This document shows, piece after piece, positions 13,744 to 18,138 of a stretch of DNA of 18,138 nucleotides. The translations under genes and the position numbers were made by a program. The first letter of the stretch is position 1, and every line of letters begins with the position of its first letter. Source of the stretch: Acidobacteriota bacterium (lineage in GTDB: Bacteria > Acidobacteriota > Terriglobia > Terriglobales > Acidobacteriaceae). The stretch lies in contig JAJZAL010000087.1 in assembly GCA_021799405.1 (NCBI GenBank), positions 1-18,138 of the forward strand. Direction: 5' to 3'. The notes under the pieces were generated by a model that worked only from the letters and a program-made list of their open reading frames with translations, was not told where the DNA came from and ran no database searches.

Positions 13744-15738
13744 ATGCGGTTTCGTGCCTTGTTTTTTTTCGCCGTGCTGGCTTTCTGTCTGCCTGCGTTT
13801 CAACCACTCCACGCTGCGGTGAATCGATGGCTCTCGATCGGGCCCGATGGCGGGGACGCCCGCAGCTTTGCGTATGATCCGACAGACGTGACCCATGTTT
13901 ACCTGGGCACAACGAATGGCTGGATCTACCAGTCAATGGACGCGGGGGCGCACTGGTCGAGGTTGTCAAAGATCGGGGCCAGCGACGAAGACCTTGTGGT
14001 CGATCATCTGATCGTGGACTCGGCGGATCCGCATACGCTTTACGCGGGCGTATGGCGCCTGGATAAGTTTGGCGGGGGAGTATGGGTGAGCCACGATTCG
14101 GGACTTACCTGGACCGAGCTGCCGGGCATGGACGGACAGTCTGTGCGGGCGCTAGTGCAGGCTCCGTCGAACCCGAATATTCTGGTGGCCGGCACGATTT
14201 CCGGGGTTTATCGCAGCGAGGATGGGGGCGCGCATTGGAAGGAAATCAGCCCTGCCGGCAGCGGACAGATCATCGAAGTGCAGTCAGTGGCGGTGGATCC
14301 CGTGAATCCCGATGTGATTTATGCGGGGACGTGGCATCTGCCCTGGAAGACTTCGGATGGAGGCAAGCACTGGGTCAACATTCGACGCGGGATCATCACG
14401 GACTCTGATATTTTCTCGATCCTCATCGATCCGAAGGCTCCGCAGACTCTGTACATGAGCGCGTGTTCGGGAATCTTCAAGACGTACAACGGTGGCGAGC
14501 TATTTCGCAAGGTGCAGGGTATTCCGACGACGGCGCGGAGGACGCGGGCGATCAAAGAGGATCCGCTGGACCGGCGCATCGTCTATGCGGGCACGACGGA
14601 AGGACTGTACAAGACGGTGAATGCGGGAGAGACATGGCGGCGCATGACGAATCCCTACATTGTGATCAATGACATTTACATCGATCCGCAAAATCCAGAG
14701 CGGGTGCTGATGGCGACCGATCATGGCGGTGTCCTGGCGAGCAACGACGGCGGAAAGACATTCACTACATCAAACCAGGGATTTTCCGGGCGGGAAGTGA
14801 CATCGATCCTGCTGGACCGGAAGCATCCGGGGCGGATTTATGCCGGGGTGGTAAACGGGTGGCAGTATGGCGGCGTGTACGTGTCGGCCGACAATGGCCG
14901 TACCTGGCAGCAGCAGAGCGAAGGCCTGGGCCGGCGGGATGTGTTTTCGCTGGCGGAGGCGAACGACGGAACGCTACTGGCTGGTACGGACCGTGGGATT
15001 TTCCGGTGGACTCCGAACGGATGGGTGCAGGACGGAAACGCGATTACCGAACACACTCGAATTGTGGAATACACGCGAAATGGGCGTTTGTTGCAGCGGA
15101 CGGTGGTGGAGGATTCGCGTCCGGAGCGGATTGAAGGACGTGTCGGAGCGCTGCTGGCGGCCGGAAACGACTGGTTCGCATCGACTCCCGAGGGGGTTTA
15201 TCGGAGTACGGATCATGGCCAGATGTGGCGTGGCCCGGTGCTGAGCGGCGCGAATTATTTCTACCTGGGTAAAGATGGGCCGGCTCTGCTGGCTTCGAAC
15301 TTCCAGGTGGTGCGGCGATCGCTGGACGGCGGCAGGACGTGGATTCCGCTGAACCGGCCAGCAGGCTTGACGCAAATCACGGCGGTCACGGTGTCGCCGG
15401 GCGGCAAGATCTGGGTTGGTGGTCCGCAGGGTGTCTACTGGAGCGGCGATAACGGCCATGAATGGCACGCCATCCGCCGGCTGCCGACGAACCAGATTCG
15501 CAGCCTGGCATGGGACCCGGCTAAACATCGCGTTGTGGTGACGTCGCGGATCACGAGCATCGTGTATGCGATCGATCCTGACACCCTGACGTGGAAGTGG
15601 TGGGACGCGGGCTGGAGACTGCACTCGTTGCATTCGGTCAACGGGAGGCTGCTGGCAGCTTCACCGACGAATGGCGTGATCCTGGAGCCGCAGCAGCCGG
15701 CAAACGGGAGCGCACTGGCAGAGATAAGGAGCCACTGA
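13744..15738 (+). CDS. Exported Asp-box (BNR) repeat beta-propeller protein
   Basis: 664 residues with a signal peptide (MRFRALFFFAVLAFCLPAFQPLHAA) and at least eleven Asp-box motifs of the S/T-x-D-x-G-x-x-W/F type, for example SMDAGAHW, SHDSGLTW, SEDGGAHW, TSDGGKHW, SNDGGKTF, SADNGRTW, SLDGGRTW and SGDNGHEW. They are spaced roughly 40-60 residues apart, as in sortilin/Ycf48-like beta-propellers. Sialidases share Asp-boxes, but no sialidase Arg triad or FRIP motif is visible, so a glycosidase call is not justified. ATG at 13744 is preferred to an in-frame TTG at 13696 because the signal peptide starts there. The rimI-like gene begins 7 bp after its stop, so they are co-transcribed. Substrate or partner unknown. 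Confidence 0.88.
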   Translation: MRFRALFFFAVLAFCLPAFQPLHAAVNRWLSIGPDGGDARSFAYDPTDVTHVYLGTTNGWIYQSMDAGAHWSRLSKIGASDEDLVVDHLIVDSADPHTLYAGVWRLDKFGGGVWVSHDSGLTWTELPGMDGQSVRALVQAPSNPNILVAGTISGVYRSEDGGAHWKEISPAGSGQIIEVQSVAVDPVNPDVIYAGTWHLPWKTSDGGKHWVNIRRGIITDSDIFSILIDPKAPQTLYMSACSGIFKTYNGGELFRKVQGIPTTARRTRAIKEDPLDRRIVYAGTTEGLYKTVNAGETWRRMTNPYIVINDIYIDPQNPERVLMATDHGGVLASNDGGKTFTTSNQGFSGREVTSILLDRKHPGRIYAGVVNGWQYGGVYVSADNGRTWQQQSEGLGRRDVFSLAEANDGTLLAGTDRGIFRWTPNGWVQDGNAITEHTRIVEYTRNGRLLQRTVVEDSRPERIEGRVGALLAAGNDWFASTPEGVYRSTDHGQMWRGPVLSGANYFYLGKDGPALLASNFQVVRRSLDGGRTWIPLNRPAGLTQITAVTVSPGGKIWVGGPQGVYWSGDNGHEWHAIRRLPTNQIRSLAWDPAKHRVVVTSRITSIVYAIDPDTLTWKWWDAGWRLHSLHSVNGRLLAASPTNGVILEPQQPANGSALAEIRSH

Positions 15739-15745
15739 CAGGATC

Positions 15746-16204
15746 GTGTGGACGCTGCGCACTGCGGAGCGGTCGGACTTCGATGCGCTCTACCAACTCG
15801 ATCAGCAATGTTTTGAGCCCGGGATTGCCTATTCGCGGGTCGAGCTGATGGCCTTTCTTTCGCATCCGCACAGCTTATCGCTGCTGGCGGAGAGCACATC
15901 CGGGGCGCTGATCGGCTTCATCATTGCAGAAGTACGGCGCAAGGGAGAAATGCGCATCGGCCATATTGTGACGATCGACGTAGCCGAAGCGATGCGGCGC
16001 AAGGGGCTGGGGCGCGCCCTGATGTTTGCAGTCGAGAGACGGATGAGAGAGGTGGGGATTGCCCGGGTAAGGCTGGAGGTTGCGGCCGATAATCTGGGAG
16101 CGCAGGCATTTTACGAAGAGGAAGCATACGAGAGGATTGGCCGGATCCAGGGTTACTACCTGGGCCGGGTGGATGCCTTCGTGATGGAAAAGAAACTGGA
16201 GTGA
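15746..16204 (+). CDS. rimI: GNAT N-acetyltransferase, RimI-like
   Basis: 152 residues, close to RimI length (about 148). The GNAT acetyl-CoA motif A is seen in IVTIDVAEAMRRKGLGRALM (RRKGLG phosphate loop), followed by VRLEVAADNLGAQAFYEEEAYERIGRIQGYY, which resembles RimI's LEVRxSNxxAxxLYxxxGF...YY. RimI acetylates the N-terminal Ala of ribosomal protein S18 using acetyl-CoA. The usual ...FYxxLGF Gly is replaced here (EEEAYERIG), so the exact substrate is uncertain and another protein or small-molecule acetyltransferase is possible. The start is GTG at 15746, with AGGA 5 bases upstream, 7 bp after the BNR gene stop. It ends 25 bp from a convergent gene. Confidence 0.8.
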   Translation: MWTLRTAERSDFDALYQLDQQCFEPGIAYSRVELMAFLSHPHSLSLLAESTSGALIGFIIAEVRRKGEMRIGHIVTIDVAEAMRRKGLGRALMFAVERRMREVGIARVRLEVAADNLGAQAFYEEEAYERIGRIQGYYLGRVDAFVMEKKLE

Positions 16205-16229
16205 GGCGGACGGCTGTTGCTGGATTGCT

Positions 16230-16763
16230 TCAGGAATGGAGTTGCGCGCGCAGCGCAGCTACCTTTTGTGGGTTCATGGGGCCGGAGGCCCGCCAGAGCA
16301 CGTTTCCTCCGCGGTCTGTGAGCAGGATTACCACCTGGCGATCGCTGGGAATCTGAAGCTGTTTGCGGAAGCGGGTCTCGTTTAGATAAAGGGGTACGAC
16401 GCGGGGCCAGAGCTGGGGGTCGGAGAAGTCGCTGCGCATGGCGGAGTTGTCCCACCAGCGGTAGAGCGGGTTTTTCTGCTGGGAGATGGGCAGCAGATAG
16501 TAGCTAAGGCCGCTGTCGAGCCGGCTGAGTGACTGGACTTCGGTGACCCAGCGGTTGATCTCAGGAGTCTGGTCAGCATCGAAGGAAAGCAGCAGGAGAT
16601 TGCGTTTTCCGGTGAATGCCGCAGGCAGGGTGACTTTTGCCTTCGCCAGACTGTAGGACGTGACGGTAGGGAAATGCACTGGAGACGGACCAGGCTGCGC
16701 GGCCAGAGGGAGCAGAGCGGCGCGTAAAAACAAGGCGCAAAGAATGAGCTTCAGAAATCGCAA
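16230..16763 (-). CDS. Exported hypothetical protein, possible thioredoxin-like fold
   Basis: 177 residues with a signal peptide (MRFLKLILCALFLRAALLPLAAQ). The mature part follows a redoxin-like plan: NLLLLSFDADQTPEINRWVTEV (first strand and helix), VPLYLNETRFRKQLQIP and QVVILLTDRGGNVLWRASGPMN (C-terminal strands resembling the G-x-V/I hairpin of TlpA/AhpC proteins). No cysteine remains in the mature protein, so a thiol-disulfide reaction is unlikely. Start is TTG at 16763 with AAGGA about 6 bases upstream. It converges on the rimI-like gene with a 25-bp gap. The fold is an inference from pattern; function unknown. Confidence 0.75.
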   Translation of the reverse strand: MRFLKLILCALFLRAALLPLAAQPGPSPVHFPTVTSYSLAKAKVTLPAAFTGKRNLLLLSFDADQTPEINRWVTEVQSLSRLDSGLSYYLLPISQQKNPLYRWWDNSAMRSDFSDPQLWPRVVPLYLNETRFRKQLQIPSDRQVVILLTDRGGNVLWRASGPMNPQKVAALRAQLHS

Positions 16764-16851
16764 TCGTGTCCTTCGACGCTACGGCCGGATACGAAAGCCG
16801 GGAATATTGTTTGAGTGTAACAGCGGTATGAACGTCTGTCTTGTATCAGTT

Positions 16852-16880
16852 TTGACGCCGAAGGGGATAGAGAATCAAAT
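16852..16880 (+). promoter_or_regulatory. Sigma-70-like promoter for mqnE
   Basis: TTGACG (16852-16857), a 17-base spacer, then TCAAAT (16875-16880). The -35 matches five of six consensus bases and the -10 four of six, with ideal spacing. A start near 16887 would give a leader of about 20 nt before ATG at 16907. Confidence 0.5.
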
Positions 16881-16906
16881 AGGCGCAGTGCAGTATCATA
16901 TGAAGG

Positions 16907-18040
16907 ATGGGAAGCCAGCTACATGCATTTGTGACGGATGACGCCCGGTTGCGGCCGATTGCCGAAAAGGTATTCGCAGGGGAGCGCCTGTCGTTTGAAG
17001 ACGGTGTTGCGCTGTACCGTTCGCCAGACATTCTGGCCGTGGGCTGGCTGGCGAATCATGTTCGCGAAAAGATGCATGGCGATGTGGCGTACTTCAATGT
17101 GAACCGCCATATCAACCCCACCAACGTGTGCGTGGCCGCGTGCCGGCTTTGTGCCTTTGGGCGCAAGAAGGGCACGGACGGGTCTTACACAATGGCGCTG
17201 GAGCAGGCCTGGGAGACGGCGGCCTCGGGATATACCGAAGCTGTGACGGAGTTCCACATTGTGGGGGGGCTGCATCCGGATTTGCCGCTGGAATATTTTG
17301 AGGACCTGGTCCGCGGGTTGAAGCAGCGTTTTCCGCAGGTGCACATCAAGGCCTTCACGATGGTGGAGATTGCGTTTTTTGCGCGCCGAGCGAAGCTGAC
17401 AATTACGGAGACACTGGAACGCCTGAAGGCGGCGGGGGTGGACTCGATGCCGGGCGGCGGCGCGGAGATATTCTCAGACCGCGTAAGGCACATCATCTGC
17501 GATCACAAGATCGATGGCAGCGAGTGGCTGGAAACGGCGCGGATCGCGCATAAGATTGGCCTGAAGTCCAACGCGACGATGCTGTATGGGCATGTGGAGT
17601 CGGATGAAGACCGCGTGGATCACGTGGTCAAACTTCGGGAGCTGCAGGACGATACGCACGGATTCCAGACGTTTATTCCGCTGGCGTTCCATCCGGACAA
17701 CACGCCGCTGGAACACTTGCCGCGGACGACGGGATTGACGGATATCCGGCAGGTTGCGGTAGGCCGGTTGATGCTGGATAACTTTCCGCACATCAAGGCC
17801 TATTGGCAGATGATGACGCCGAAGATCGCGCAGATTGCGCTGCGCTTTGGCGCCGATGACATTGACGGCACCGTGGTGGAAGAGAAGATTTATCACGATG
17901 CAGGCGCGACGACTCCCCAAGGGCTGCGGCGCGAAGGCCTGATGCGGCTGATTACCGAGGCGGGACGCGTGCCGTTCGAGCGGGATACTCTGTATCGCGC
18001 CGTGACGCGGACGGAAGACACCTTTACGGTCGCGGTCTAG
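16907..18040 (+). CDS. mqnE: Aminodeoxyfutalosine synthase (radical SAM)
   Basis: 377 residues, normal for MqnE. The radical-SAM cluster motif is Cys75-x3-Cys79-x2-Cys82 (CVAACRLCAF), preceded by NVNRHINPTN and followed by EFHIVGGLHPDLPLEYF, FTMVEIAFFAR, DSMPGGGAEIFSDRVR and FIPLAFHPDNTPLEHLP, which fit the MqnE/MqnC/CofH superfamily. GGLHPDLP and GGGAEIF favour MqnE. It adds the 5'-deoxyadenosyl radical to 3-[(1-carboxyvinyl)oxy]benzoate, giving 6-amino-6-deoxyfutalosine in the futalosine route to menaquinone. The ATG at 16907 has AAGG only two bases upstream, too close to work well; GTG at 16931 is an alternative. Paralogue MqnC is the main confusion risk. Confidence 0.93.
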   Translation: MGSQLHAFVTDDARLRPIAEKVFAGERLSFEDGVALYRSPDILAVGWLANHVREKMHGDVAYFNVNRHINPTNVCVAACRLCAFGRKKGTDGSYTMALEQAWETAASGYTEAVTEFHIVGGLHPDLPLEYFEDLVRGLKQRFPQVHIKAFTMVEIAFFARRAKLTITETLERLKAAGVDSMPGGGAEIFSDRVRHIICDHKIDGSEWLETARIAHKIGLKSNATMLYGHVESDEDRVDHVVKLRELQDDTHGFQTFIPLAFHPDNTPLEHLPRTTGLTDIRQVAVGRLMLDNFPHIKAYWQMMTPKIAQIALRFGADDIDGTVVEEKIYHDAGATTPQGLRREGLMRLITEAGRVPFERDTLYRAVTRTEDTFTVAV

Positions 18041-18063
18041 GGCAATTTCACTGACGCCATGAG

Positions 18064-18138
18064 GTGTCCTGGATCGATCTGGTGTGGCCGTTTCTGAATG
18101 GAACGTCTACTCCAACTTCACTTGTTTTCCTCTACACC
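18064..18138 (+). CDS. Possible start of a truncated gene
   Basis: From GTG at 18064 a frame stays open to the window edge (25 codons, reading MSWIDLVWPFLNGTSTPTSLVFLYT with GTG as Met). The hydrophobic opening would fit the beginning of a membrane protein. It starts only 23 bp after mqnE and has no convincing ribosome binding site, so it may be chance. Confidence 0.2.
   Translation, partial: MSWIDLVWPFLNGTSTPTSLVFLYT

Noticed and set aside
13744..15738. Sialidase call for the Asp-box protein
   Set aside because: Asp-boxes alone are not diagnostic; no FRIP motif or catalytic Arg triad is visible.

Overview
The window looks like a chromosomal segment of an Acidobacteriota bacterium, most likely class Terriglobia. 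This is an inference from protein content, not from a marker gene. The clues are GC-rich coding DNA, a futalosine-pathway menaquinone gene, an MRSDLV-type omega-like small protein, OmpA/Ig-type outer-membrane proteins, an Asp-box (BNR) protein, and small intergenic repeats. No rRNA, tRNA, CRISPR array, prophage or complete insertion sequence was seen.

Positions 1-2360 hold an RNA-related cluster. Four small genes read leftwards: an omega-like protein, two short hypothetical proteins rich in charged residues, and an RRM/glycine-rich RNA-binding protein. The last three are packed with gaps of 2 bp and a 4-bp ATGA overlap, so they look like one operon. A cold-shock protein with its own terminator reads away on the other strand. 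Positions 2360-3860 hold a repeat-like intergenic stretch and an ArsR regulator/SRPBCC (AHSA1-type) gene pair. The regulator's -10 box abuts its start codon, which suggests a leaderless transcript.

Positions 3978-8448 form a leftward nitrogen-sensing operon in the order amt, PII, glnD: ammonium channel, PII signal protein with the Tyr51 modification site, and the uridylyltransferase/uridylyl-removing enzyme that modifies PII. Diverging from it is a nuoB gene with all four N2-cluster cysteines but no other complex I gene in the window.

Positions 9400-13680 carry two tandem paralogous outer-membrane proteins. About 400 N-terminal residues are closely related (signal peptide, beta-barrel-like region, two Ig-like domains), but the C-terminal modules differ: a canonical OmpA peptidoglycan-binding domain in the first, and a degenerate OmpA-like domain with a His-rich tail in the second. 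Both genes share an upstream element resembling an ECF (RpoE-type) promoter with identical spacing, and each is followed by a hairpin. Part of Ig domain 1 is nearly identical between the copies at the DNA level, which suggests gene conversion.

Positions 13744-16204 encode a secreted 11-Asp-box protein followed 7 bp later by a RimI-like acetyltransferase. A convergent exported protein with a possible thioredoxin-like fold lies at 16230-16763. The window closes with mqnE (aminodeoxyfutalosine synthase, menaquinone synthesis), preceded by a recognisable promoter.

The most interesting items are the domain-swapped OmpA pair with its shared ECF-like promoter, the compact RNA-binding operon, the isolated nuoB, and an inverted-repeat-bounded element at 2847-2971. 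None amounts to a clearly new system from sequence alone.
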